A stretch of 64,000 nucleotides of DNA, from positions 1 through 64,000 of the forward strand of contig JAZAYU010001070.1 of assembly GCA_038501625.1 (NCBI GenBank), in the 5' to 3' direction. Origin of the DNA: Corbicula japonica (lineage: Eukaryota > Mollusca > Bivalvia > Venerida > Cyrenidae). The translations under genes and the position numbers were made by a program. The notes below the pieces were generated by a model, which ran no database searches, was not told where the DNA came from, and worked only from the letters and a program-made list of their open reading frames with translations. Position 1 is the stretch's first letter, and the number at the start of each line of letters is the position of its first letter. Shown here piece by piece: positions 1-12,100 of the stretch.

Positions 1-635
1 ACTGTTCATGCAGACTAATTACTGTTCGAGATGACTGTTTGACATGAAGAATATATAAAAGTACAATGACAGTTATATAACGTCTTGCTTAAACATGACA
101 AGATCGAGTCCAATGTAATTGAAAGATGCAGGTGAAGACATGAAATGACCTGTGGCTAAAATACTTTTGACCGAGCAAGTAATTAGTAAACAAACTAATT
201 GATGTTATCTAGGAAAGGATATTAGTAACTAAACAAGGCCCGTAATATATTTTAAAATATAAATGTTTAACACCTAATATGTTGGTAAATTATTAGCATA
301 ATTTCCTTATTACATTACAATAAGCCAAATTGGGATTTTTTCTTAATTCATGTAAATAAACACTCGTGGTTTTATTCAGATTCACAAAGCATCATAAGGT
401 CTGGTTCCTTAACAGGAAAGCCTTTAGTGATGTAACTGTTATGCCAGAATTAAGTTACTGCCAATCCAATGACTGCCTGTCTATGGAAAAATAATTTCCA
501 TTGGCAGGAAAAGTTTCTTTGAGGTTGCAATTAATATGAAATGAATCTGATGAATCTGAATTTGAAATTATAATGTAAGGAGATGGGGGGCTGGAATGAG
601 TTTCAGGTTGAGACAATGTGTCTTTGTGCTACAGC
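1..635. other. AT-rich flank, nothing recognised
   Basis: No convincing exon, RNA gene or repeat boundary seen. Confidence 0.5.
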
Positions 636-637
636 TA

Positions 638-2284
638 CAGTACAGCTCGGGTGTCTTTTACATTTTTCACCCGTCCACAGCGTTAATAAATCAGTCTGGG
701 TGGAAATTCACCGCGAATATGTCCTTCCGACGCGGTGATTTTCGGGTGATTTGCCGTGATTCGCGGCGATAATACTGCAGTCGTTCTTGCTCTTCTCGTG
801 TTGATCGTCAGCAGTTTAGCTTCAAGGTCGATCACGGGGGATCGCGGTGAAAAATCTTTCGAGAAAGGAGTGTTAATTAACAATTCAAATTTATTTTTTC
901 AATGTAAAACATTTTTTCTTTAACCAATTTGAACGTAACATTGTATCAAAATAATGTAAAAATTTTAGTCGCATAATCGGACGTGCCGATTCGTCAGCAT
1001 TAAACAAAAAACAATTTTCTTTGTTTGTGTATCTTCTGTGAAAATATCGAGTTTCTTAATAAATGTAATAACTTTTTAATATAACACAGCTTTTTGCAAA
1101 CTGACAAGAATTAATCAATAACTATTTTGAAAAGTGCTAACCTGTCAACGTAAGACGCTTGGAGTTAATTAATCCATATAAAACACCAATTATCAACAGC
1201 TTTGTTGATTCCCAAACAAAAATGACACACTACTCAACCACAAATCAACTCTTGAATGAACATTTTGAATGTAATGAGTAAGTCGTGAACACAAATATTG
1301 TTTATTTAAATAACATTTGTGACAGCCATATGCTATTAATTTCCAGCATGTTTTGATTATACAATGTACAACTCTAATTTGTTTCCAGCAATCTTAATTT
1401 TTTGTTGAGAGTTGACAAATGAGTCAATCTGTTAAGAATAAAAGAAGCCGACGTTTGATCAATAATTTTTTTACCCAACACGGCACCTTTGATCGGCACC
1501 TTTGATCTCGGAAAATCAGTATTACTCGTCAGCCTTCTTTTTGAAGTGAATAAACAGAAGTGATGATGAAATATACAATGCTGATCACACAGGAGTTCAA
1601 ATAGGTGTTGATTGCTCATAAATGAAGTTGTTTTAGGAAGGGATTGGGGAAAAATACTGACGAGATGGATTTTATAAATGTACTTGGCTGTTATATTTTC
1701 ACCGTTATTTGTTTTCTCAACATGTTCGGAGTAATTAAGAAAAAGAATATTATATATTTATCTTTCATCAAAATAACAACTAAGGAAATGATAAGGTAAG
1801 AACAACACAATTTTTATTAACTTTTCAGTCTCGATAATGATGATCTATTATTTCCAGTTTACTGTGTGTTTCAACATCAATTATAATCGTATTTTAAATG
1901 ACATTGAATTCCGATCTGAGGCATAAAAACTCTACTTGTCAATGAATTCTTATAATTTGTCGTAAAATAATTAACAATTTAATAACTGTTGTTCACTTTC
2001 TGCAATGACTGTGACAACATTCCACTTAGAAGCATAATTGGCAGCAATTTACGGGGCAAGTACAAACGTGTTTATTTCAAAATAGGAAAATGTATAAATA
2101 TCCTAAGGGCACATCACCGCGTTTCACTGGACTCTGTTGCGGGGAAACGCGGTGATTTGCAATCAACAAGATCGCGGTGACATTTCATCCGATCACCCGT
2201 GATCACCCGAAAAAATTTGGATGTAGCGCTGACAGTGAAACGCGGCGATGAGTGAAAAATGTAAAAGACACCCGAGCTGTACTG
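638..2284. mobile_element. TA-flanked non-autonomous DNA transposon, copy 1
   Basis: Inverted ends CAGTACAGCTCGGGTGTC / GACACCCGAGCTGTACTG (inverted homology runs ~35 bp), with TA on both sides (636-637, 2285-2286), as in Tc1/mariner-like elements. 1647 bp, no transposase frame. GC-rich subterminal blocks rich in CGCGGTGAT. Same orientation as copy 2 at 3329-5175, roughly 90% alike over the shared parts. Confidence 0.85.
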
Positions 2285-2729
2285 TAGCTCAAGGATAGCT
2301 TCATAGTGCGACTCAGTTTGGTTTCCAAATATGTCGTTAGGCTGGATTCAAGTTTAGTTTCAGTCCGATTTACGGGGGAAAGAACGGGAGGTTGCTCGAT
2401 ACGGGTACCTACATTCATTGGTTCAAATCACTCAGACTAGGGACTCGTCGCCAATGGCATGGGATCGGTCGATATATACACAAAATCTTGCAACAAAAGA
2501 GTGCCAGTGTTCGTGTTTAAACGCTTCCTTTGAATAATCGCTCATTCTAAACGTTGTTGTGAAGTTTGTAAACTACTTTCAGTTTCTGGAGACTGGTCTT
2601 TGTGTTTCAATTTTATCCATAAGAATCTGTCAACTTGCTATTATTGACCGTAAACCAGTCTGAAAAGGACATGTATTAAACGCGGACCAGATCAAAGACT
2701 GTTTCACTGCACATGTCTGTACTTTATTT

Positions 2730-2990
2730 AATGATAACGACTGAGAAAGAGTCTAACCTGGTCATTGATAAGAGTTAATCCATTTTGTACAGTACGGTTT
2801 ACAATGAACGACATTTCTTGCAAAAAACTCTTGTCAATTCAATTTGGGAAATGGCACTGTTTATTGTTGGAAACATTAGCTTTGGGGATTGGGAAAGGTC
2901 TGGTACTTTGAATTGGGAAGACTCTGGTCAGCTTTGGGAATGGTACTGTTTTGAGGAGGTAGTTAAAGAAGGAAAAAAAATGCTGAAAGA
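2730..2990 (+). repeat. Dispersed repeat, inverted partner at 63727-63990
   Basis: Shares about 80% identity (by eye, over ~260 bp) with the reverse complement of the window's last ~270 bp, for example around GGGGATTGGGAA and CAGCTTTGGGAATGGTAC. Not coding: the apparent frames are disrupted differently in the two copies. Confidence 0.75.
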
Positions 2991-3045
2991 GTTAAGGATA
3001 TAGAACATTGATTTACAAATGATTTCAGGTAGATGATCTTCAAAG

Positions 3046-3100
3046 ATGAGCGAATCAAAGCCGAAGAAATCATTGGTTAATGTTGTGAGCAAATTGAGAG
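3046..3100 (+). CDS. MYCBPAP: MYCBPAP exon 1 (probable start exon)
   Basis: Begins MSESKPKKSLVNVVSKLR and ends in phase 1 at AG|GTATGA. The ATG at 3046 lies 20 nt after a possible acceptor (TTTCAG, 3022-3027), so a non-coding 5' exon may lie upstream. It joins in frame either to exon 2 or directly to exon 3, so exon 2 could be skipped. The next in-frame Met, at 6694 in exon 2, is the alternative start. Confidence 0.55.
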
Positions 3101-6100
3101 GTATGAATATTTTTTTGGTTTCTTAAATACCTTACCATTCAGTTTTGCTACTGAATATTAAATATAATCCTTTTTTATTAAATTATAAAAATTGCAGTAT
3201 TTCATTTGCAATTTAAAATTCTCTTTAATTACTGAGGTATCGTTTTATTTTGCTTTGGGTAAATTTTTGCATATTTCAAGCTTTAGCGAATACGCAAATT
3301 TTAACCATATGCTTAACTTGGCCATATACAGTACAGCTCGGGTGTCTTTTACATTTTTCACCCGTCCACCGCGTTAAAAAATCAGTCCAGGTGGAAATTC
3401 ACCGCGAATATGTCCTTCCGACGCGGCGATTTCCGGGTGATTTGCCGTGATTCGCGGCGATAATTCGGCAGTCATTCTCGCTCTTCTCGTGCTCATCGTC
3501 AGCAGTTTAGCTTCAGGGTCGATCGCGGGGGATCGCGGTGAAAAATCTTTCGAGAAACGAGTGTTAATTAACAATTAAAATGTAGTTTTTTTATGTAAAA
3601 CATTCTTTCTTTAACCAATTTGAACGTAATATTGTATCAAAATAATGTAAAAATTTTAGTCGCGTAATCGGACGTGCCGATTCGTCAGCATTAAACAAAA
3701 AAAATTTGTTTGTTTGCATATCTTCTGTGAAAATATCCAGTTTCTTAATAAATGTAATAACTTTTTAATATAACAGAGCTTGGTTTTATCACCGACGCCC
3801 GATTTTTGCAAACTGACATAAATTAGTCAATAACTATTTTGAAAGTGCTTACCTGCCAACGTAAGAAGCTTGGGGTTAATTAATCCATATAAAACACAAA
3901 TTATCAACAGCTTTGTTGATTGCCAAACAAAAGTGACACACTACTCAACGACAAATCAACTCTTCAACGAACATTTTGAATGCAATGAGTAAGTCGTGAA
4001 CACAAACATTGTTTATTTAAATAACATTTGTCACAGGCATATGCTATTAATTTCCAGCATGTTTTGATTATACAATGTACAACTCTAATTTGTTTCGAGC
4101 AATCTTAATTTTTTGTTGAGAGTTGACAAATGAGTCAATCTGTTAAGAATAAAGAATGCCGACGTTTGATCAATAGTTTTTTTAACCAACACGGCACCTT
4201 TGATCTCGGAAAATCAGTATTACTCGTCGGCGTTCTTTTTGAAGTTAATAAACAGAAGTGATGATGAAATATACAATGCTGATCACACAGGTGTTCAAAC
4301 AGGTGTTGATTGCTCATAAATAAAGATGTTTTAGGAAGGGATTGGGGAAAAATACTGACAAGATGGATTTTATACATGTAGCTAATGTACTTGGCTGTTA
4401 TATTTCACCATTATTTATTTTCTCAGCATGTTCGGAGTAATTATTAAAAAGAATATTATACATTTATCTTTCATCAAAATAACAAGTAAGGAAACGATAA
4501 GGTAAGAACGACACAATTTTTATTCACTTTTCTCTCTCGATAATGATCTATTATTTCCAGTTTACTGTGTGTTTCAACCGCATTTATACTCGTATTTTAA
4601 ATGACATTGAATTCCGATCTGAGGCATAAATACTCTACTTGTCGATGAATTCTTATAATTTGCCGTAAAATAATTAACAATTTAATAACCGTTGTTCACT
4701 TTTTAAATGAGTTTACTTATTCTAAAAGATTTTTTTGTAATGTTTGCAAGCTAGTTATTTTGCAATGACCGTGACAACATACCACTTAGAAGCATAATTG
4801 GCAGCAATTTACGGGGCATGCACAAAGGTGTTTATGTCAACACGGAAGGTGTGAAAACTCCAGTGTTTCAAATAATGGACAATATATTTGTGCATTGATC
4901 AAGTTTAAGTCTTTTCTTCGATACGAAAATACGAACAACATATTTCTTTTTACATTTGTAAATAAATAAATTCGGAAGAATGTCTTTAAATCGCAGGTAA
5001 ATCTTCACCGCGATTCGCGCTGATAAATCGCGGCAAATCACCGTGATTTTCTTGTCAAGTGATCGCGGTGGCAAGATCGACGATCACCCGTGATCACCCG
5101 AAAAAAATTGGATGTCGCGTTGACCCTGAAACGCGGTGATGGGTGAAAAATGTAAATGACACCCGACCTGTACTGTAAGTACATTTCCGATTATGACTAT
5201 TATGTAAATGTTATACAATTGGTACATGTACTTTTGCTAACATTATTGTCTCTAGGCAGTCTGTTGAGTCAATACAAGTTCAAGTAAAAAAGAGAAAGCA
5301 GAATTTCAGTGAATGGTGTTTTGTCAGAACATGAATCCAGCTGCAAATCCTTTATATCTCCATAGAAGCGTGGCTTTATATATTTGACACATGGGTACCT
5401 TTCTCAATCAGATAAACAGAAGAAACTATCAAATGGGTTTGCAACTATTATAAGGCTTGGGCCTTTTCCCCTGGAAGTGAATAAAAAAACCCTGCATTGA
5501 ATGTTGTGTTTATTCAATTCCACCATATTCAGACAATGTTTCATAAAAGTGAATGATTGAAAGCATGCTTTTAATCAGAAACTTAGGGGTATGCATAATG
5601 ACAGTGTAGAAATATTCAGCAAAAAATGAAACCTTTGCCCAATTGTCTGTGAGAGGCCTTTATTATAACCATTCCTGTGAAAGAAGGTTCGTTAACTCTT
5701 TACTCCATAAACCCTTCTTTCAAGGCATATGCAACCAGTGTAGATCCAGATCACATCTGTGCCATCTGATCTGGATCTGCGCTGGTTCCATTTTGGTCAG
5801 AAATCTTAAAGCAAACAGTGTAGATCCTAATCAGATGGCACAAATGTCTTGGCTGATCGGGATCTACACTGTTCAGCCACACAATAATTAATGGAGTAAA
5901 GTGTAAATGAATATACAGAAAAATGTGTGTCACTAATTTAAGGTAATGGTGGAATGAAAATTGTCTTAGGAAAGCATTTCATCAAAATAGTGTGAGAGTT
6001 AAAAGGCATAAGATTCTTTGCTGTCTATATTAACTATGAACATATTGCAGCATGCATAATATTTGTGACAAGTGTAGACCCAGATCAACCAGTACATCAT

Positions 6101-9100
6101 TAGAGTCTGATAAGGGTCTACATGATGTCATTGTCCTCTAAATGTTCAGTACATGATTTCAGTTAATAAACTTCCATATCACTGAGTGTGAAAAATGAAT
6201 GGACCGGCTGCATTAACCCTTAAGTCCATGCCCATGGGATAAGGCAGTTATCCCTTGGGTGAACAGTGGAGACCAACCAGCACATTCTGATCAAGATTTA
6301 CACAGTTTGCTTTTTGATTCATTAGGTTATTTCTGACCAAGAAGCAAACAGTGTGGATACTGGATTTACACTTCTTGCACAAGCGATAAAATGAGCATAA
6401 TTTTATATGGAGTAAAGGGTTGAAGGAAAAAAAGGTGAATTAATAAATTTTACCCTTGACTTGATATATACAGTGTGCGACCAGTGTAGATCCAGATCAG
6501 ACAACACATCCATGCCATCTGATCTGGATCTACACGGGTGGCATCTCGGATGGAAATAACAAATGATTCTAAAGCCAACAATGCAGATCTTGATCAGATG
6601 GTTGATCTGGATCTACACTGTTTTCCCAACAGACATATCCCACTGAGTAAAATGCTGTTTTTATGAATGTTAGCTCAAGCATCATCCACGAAAATGAGTG
6701 GTCAAGACAAAAGTGAGAAAGATGGGAGAAAAGGTTCGGAAGATGTTGACAGGGAGAAAAATTCTGTATGTTTGAAGAGAGGTCCGAGTGTCCTGGAAGC
6801 TGTTAAGAATCTTTTAAAAGGTAAGAGGCACATCTGTGCCCAAGATCATAAAACTTAGTTTTGAGATCAGTCTCAAATCTCAAGGATCTGATTGACTGAA
6901 ATGGCGACTGGTCGCCATTTCAGCCAATCAGATCCTTGAGATTTGAGACTGATCTCCAGATTAAGTTTTATGATCTTGGGCACAGTGCCATGTGATCCGG
7001 ACAGCATGAATAGATCTACACTGTTTGCCCACACAATAAAGGTGTATCTATGGAGAAAAGAATTGAATTGAAGACTTTATTTACAGATGGTGACCCATTT
7101 AGTCTTGATTGCTAATCTTCCTTGAGGCCCTCCCAAATATGTCAAATAGAATATAACATAATACAGTACACGCAGCGCGGATTTATTTTTTTCCGCTCAT
7201 CCCCGCGATTTTTTTCATCGCGGACTGAGTAATTTTCATCCCCCGCAATACGCGGACTTCCACTCGTCACCGTGATCGTGTAAATTCATCACGGTGATAA
7301 GCGGATGCCTCTAGGCAATCATTTACCGCCGCGATGTCGCGGAGGATCCGCCGAGGTAAATCGCGCGAACGTGGTTGCATTTTTACGAACGACAAAGTAA
7401 AACAATTATTATTTACCGAACGCTAACATATTCCTTCATTTAAAATATATCCTGATCTTTAATTTATCGCTTTTATCAGATTTCAGTAATTATTGCATCA
7501 CACAAGCTAAAAATGACACGCGCACACTACCAGGTAGATCAAACGTTTTTATAGTAAAGCCGAAATAAACACGGATGGTTGTTTCGAGCCGACGTCGTCT
7601 TTTGAAGTCAAACGTTTTAGATCAAACGTTTTTATAGCAAAGCCGAAATAAACACGGATGGATGTTTCGAGCCGACGACGTCTTTTGAAGTCGCGTTTGA
7701 TGTTCGGCGGTATCGATTTTTTTTGCCTCCATACCAAATACTCAGCATGGTCATGTTTTTTGTAAGGGATACATGCGGTTTTTATAAGTTAACGGCTGTT
7801 TTTCAAATTATGCGGTTTATATATGTAATAATTAAAGATAAATGGAATAAAATGCGGATTTCGTAAGAACCGACACAACCATCAAGGTAATTATTTTAAC
7901 TTATTTAAATCATGCAAACTGGCTTTTACAAGTGTTTTACGTTTAATGGAAAAAGTGGGGTCCACAAATCGATTGCGTTTTATTTAATTACACGTTATAT
8001 CAGATTGAGTACTTCAAGAAAAACGTGTATCGGTAAAATCACAGCGACCGTAATGTGTGAAAAACACTGTAAGCCAGATGACATGTTTAAGATTCCCTTG
8101 GTAAAATCAGTGTCACCCTTAATTGGCAGCTTGGTCTCACCTGTCAAAGAGGGTATGTCACTTGACTAAGGTGTGAAAACTGAAAGCATGATGCAATGTT
8201 TGAGATTCTTATGGAATGTTTGACAAGATATTGAGATGACACGGTCGACTCAAATTTTATTTAAAACTCGCATATTTTGGTCAGAAGTCATTCCCGAGTA
8301 CACATGTAATTTCATGTAAATAAGAAATTTAAATAAATCGGTGCATGAATGTGCGTCCGCGTTGGTTCGCGGAACGTCACCGGGAATCCCCGGCGATGTC
8401 GCGCTGATAAATCTTTATTACCCCCTGCAAAGCTGTGTCCGCGCCGATACGCGGACAAAATGATAACCCTGGTGGAATCGCGATGACCTCCAAGAGCTTG
8501 GCCGCGGTGATTTTCCCCCCAAACGAAATACCGTCCGCGGTGGTAGCGCGGAATCTGTTGAATCCGCGCTGCGTGTACTGTACACTGCGGACTCTTTATA
8601 ACGCGCTTCGTTTAGATCCGCGCTCCATTATAACGCGGTCGTCCCGTGGATCCCCTATTTTTTTTCTAAGTCCATATTTTACCATGAAACGGCAAAAAAT
8701 CGAAACCGGAGGTCATTTTTGATCGTGAAACGGCAAATAAATCGAAACCGGAAGTCACAATTGTAACATGTACATAAGTGACGCACACATTTTATCCCTA
8801 AAACAACCTTGTTTTAACACCTTTCCCAGTGACAGATATCAGCCCGAGGCAAACTTGTGAATGCTTACTTACTGTTTATCATTGATCCATTACTAAATTT
8901 GATTGTCCCTATAATTATCACATAATCTGCACAATTCAGAAAGAAACAAAAAAATATTCCCAATCATGTTTTAAACCTGTCGGTAGTTCATTGATGAACA
9001 TTTTGCTTTGATCCGCCTTCCTGTTAATTTCATGGATATTGCATTTTTTGACTATGGAGGTAAACAGCGATAATATCTGTCAATGAAATGCGACTTCAAA

Positions 9101-12100
9101 GAAAAATGTTGGCTCGTATCGACACTGTGATGATTTGTCGGCTCTGCTATGAAATCGTTTGATCTGCAAGAAGTGTGTACCTGACATTTGGCATATTTTA
9201 GCTGGTTTAAGTTGGTTGATGATGCAATAATACTGAAATATTATACTGGAGATAAAATTAGGATGTAATTTATAAATTATGGAATATGTTCACGATGGTA
9301 AGTGTTTTAATATTTATTTTACATTTACATTCGTTAATGTCAGAGTTTGTGTCATAAAAAAAATAAAATATTTCTGCAGGCATCTAAACAAACTAGATAT
9401 ACGGTCTTTAATTTCATTACAATAATTTAAGGCCGATCCGATTTTGATCTTGGTGTTATTAGTCAGTCTCTTGCCGTTTTGCTTTTTTATTTGAACTTTG
9501 GTATTTGTATGTCTTGTAAGAAATATTATTTGCCGAGTACAGTGTGGGGAATCATGACGTTACGTGGAATTATGCATAATCTCGTTAGTTGTGTATTATG
9601 TAGTATATTTGCGCGAGAAAATCGGGTCATGTATTTTTCGCGGGAAAATCGGGACATGTATTTTGCGCGGGAAAATATAACGCGGTTTCACTTATTAACG
9701 CGGTCGGGATGATGGACCCGCTATACCGCGTTATAAAGAGTCTGCAGTGTATAAAAAGAATATCAACAATACATTGTCAAGTAATTCAAAGATATTTATG
9801 AAACATTAACAATGTTTAAAAAAACAGGTTTAAAATAAACACAAAAACAATCAGTTGAGGAATTTTATTCCAGATCATAGGGCCAGAGTATGACATAGTT
9901 TCTTTGAAAAGCTCAATTCTTGGGCAGGGTATTGAGCTTTAAATTAAATAAATCAATTTATACTTGCATTAATTTAAAACAGACATTGGATGAAAAATTA
10001 ATATTTTTCAAACATATAAAAATTGCCCAGCAATCAAGTTTCTTGAACTGGTATTTTCACCATGGTAATATTATGTAGAATGTAGAAAGTCACAGCAGAT
10101 TTCTGGATCGGTCAGTCTTCATCAGTCTTCATCTGGCTCCCATCAATCTTTATCTGACCCCAATCAGTCTTCATCTGGCCCCAATCAATCTTCATCTGCC
10201 CCAATCAGTCTTCATCTGGCCCCAATCAATCTTCATCTGCCCCAATCAGTCTTCATCTGGCCCCAATCAATCTTCATCTGCCCCAATCAGTCTTCATCTG
10301 GCCCCAATCAATCTTCATCTGCCCCAATCAGTCTTCATCTGGTCCCCCATCAGTCTTCATCTGGCCCCAATCAGTCTTCATCTGCCTCAATCAGTCTTCA
10401 TCTGGCCCCAATCAATCTTCATCTGGCCCAATCAGTCTTCATCTGCCTCAATCAGTCTTTATCTGGCCCCAATCAATCTTCATTTGCCTCAATCAGTCTT
10501 CATCTGGCCCCATCAGTCTTCATCTGGCTCCAGTATCACATTAAAAATTTTGAGTTGGATTTTAAACTTAACTCAAAGCGATAATTTTAAAATTCTTAAT
10601 ATACCCAGCTTACTTGATTGATTTAAGTTTTAAGAATAAGTTTATAATATCCTTGTTTTAAGGCAATTAAGAAAATTTGTTATCTGTATAGTCTACCTAA
10701 AAATAACCAAATAACCAGGGCTTTTCATCCTTATATAACAGAGGCCTGTATAAGGCTACTTCCCAATCCAAAAATGTAGTATTTTTTCCAAACTGTGGCA
10801 GAGACTCTTCCCCAAAATGCTAGGTAAGATGTCAAAAAAATGAATAAAATTCCTCTGAGGGGAGTTTGAAAATTGAAGTCTGAAAAATAAAGTGCTTTCA
10901 AAAATTAAATTTTAATTTAAAATACTTATGACTGTTCAAATTTATAAACAAGTTCCCATCTTTCAATGAATTTTGTTTTCCTAAAATAAAAAAAAAGGTC
11001 ACATAAATTTCCTAATTTGAAACAGGACCTCTTCCTAATTTTCATATGAAAAGCCTTTATAACTATTTGTGTCAATCAGTAGAAACTGAAATATTTGAGT
11101 GTGAACTCAAATAGTTAATCCAGACGTCCCGAAAGTTGCCAGACCGAAGGACGTGTCAGTCTGGTAAAATTTTGGCCGGTCTGACATGATTTCTTATGTT
11201 ATCAGACCGAATGTCAGACAAAAATTTGAACTTCTTATACTTGTTTATTTCTTTTTGACATGTTTCGGTCCGACAGAATTTGTTTTGGTCTGACAGATTT
11301 TCACATCTTGTCTGACCAAATGTCTGACACGTTTTTTCAACTTTCGGGAAGTCTGTTATTCTAGAGTATCTCAGATGGATGTAGCAGTATTTCTAAAATT
11401 TTTGGCAGGCCGGTCATTATACGATTTTTCGGCAAAAATGTCAAATTGAAATTTCAAAATTGGCAAAAAAAAACAAGTCATGAACATTTCAAAGTAAGTT
11501 TTTCCTTATGGCTCATAAATTGATACATAAATTACCTACATCATCCCAAAATGGTGACCAGTGGCCATTTCAGCCAGATGCATGGGATTTCAGACTGGTT
11601 ACCATTTTTATTTTTATAATCTTGGGCCTTGGAGTCTAGACTTTTGCTTCTTCTATTTACATTGGACTTAAACCTTTACTCCATAGATAGGGTCTCCTAT
11701 TGCATTGGCGAACAGTTTAGATCCAGATCAGCCGCCACATCTGTGCAGTCTGATCAGAATTTAAACTTTTCTCATTCAGATTCAAAGGTTATTTCTGACC
11801 AAGATGCGACCAGTGCAGATCCAGATCAGATGGCAGGATTTGCTGGCTGATCTTGATCTACACTGGTTGCACATGCGGTGAAATGCCTATAAAATATTAT
11901 ATGGATTAAAGGGGTAATCTTGCTTAACATTTTAATGATTTGATCTGCTAGGGAAATAATAAGTTAAAGAGAACTTTCTAGAAAGGAGGAGTGACAAAAT
12001 ATGTATAGTTTTTTGTTTTGTTTTTAAGCCGAGAATGCAAAAAATGCAGCCATTAAAAAGTTTAAGAAAAGACCTAGCAGAGAGGAGGAGTTAGAGGCGG

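Noticed and set aside
2785..3003. 72-aa frame with ERSGTLNWEDSGQLWEWYCF
   Set aside because: Part of a dispersed repeat whose other copy (63727-63957) has a differently broken frame.
7912..8722. 85- and 95-aa frames within 7164-8722
   Set aside because: Inside non-autonomous TA elements; no transposase motif (DDE/DDD) and no splice context.
10108..10531. CRISPR-like regular repeat
   Set aside because: Directly tandem ~21-bp units without unique spacers, in a eukaryotic intron: a minisatellite.
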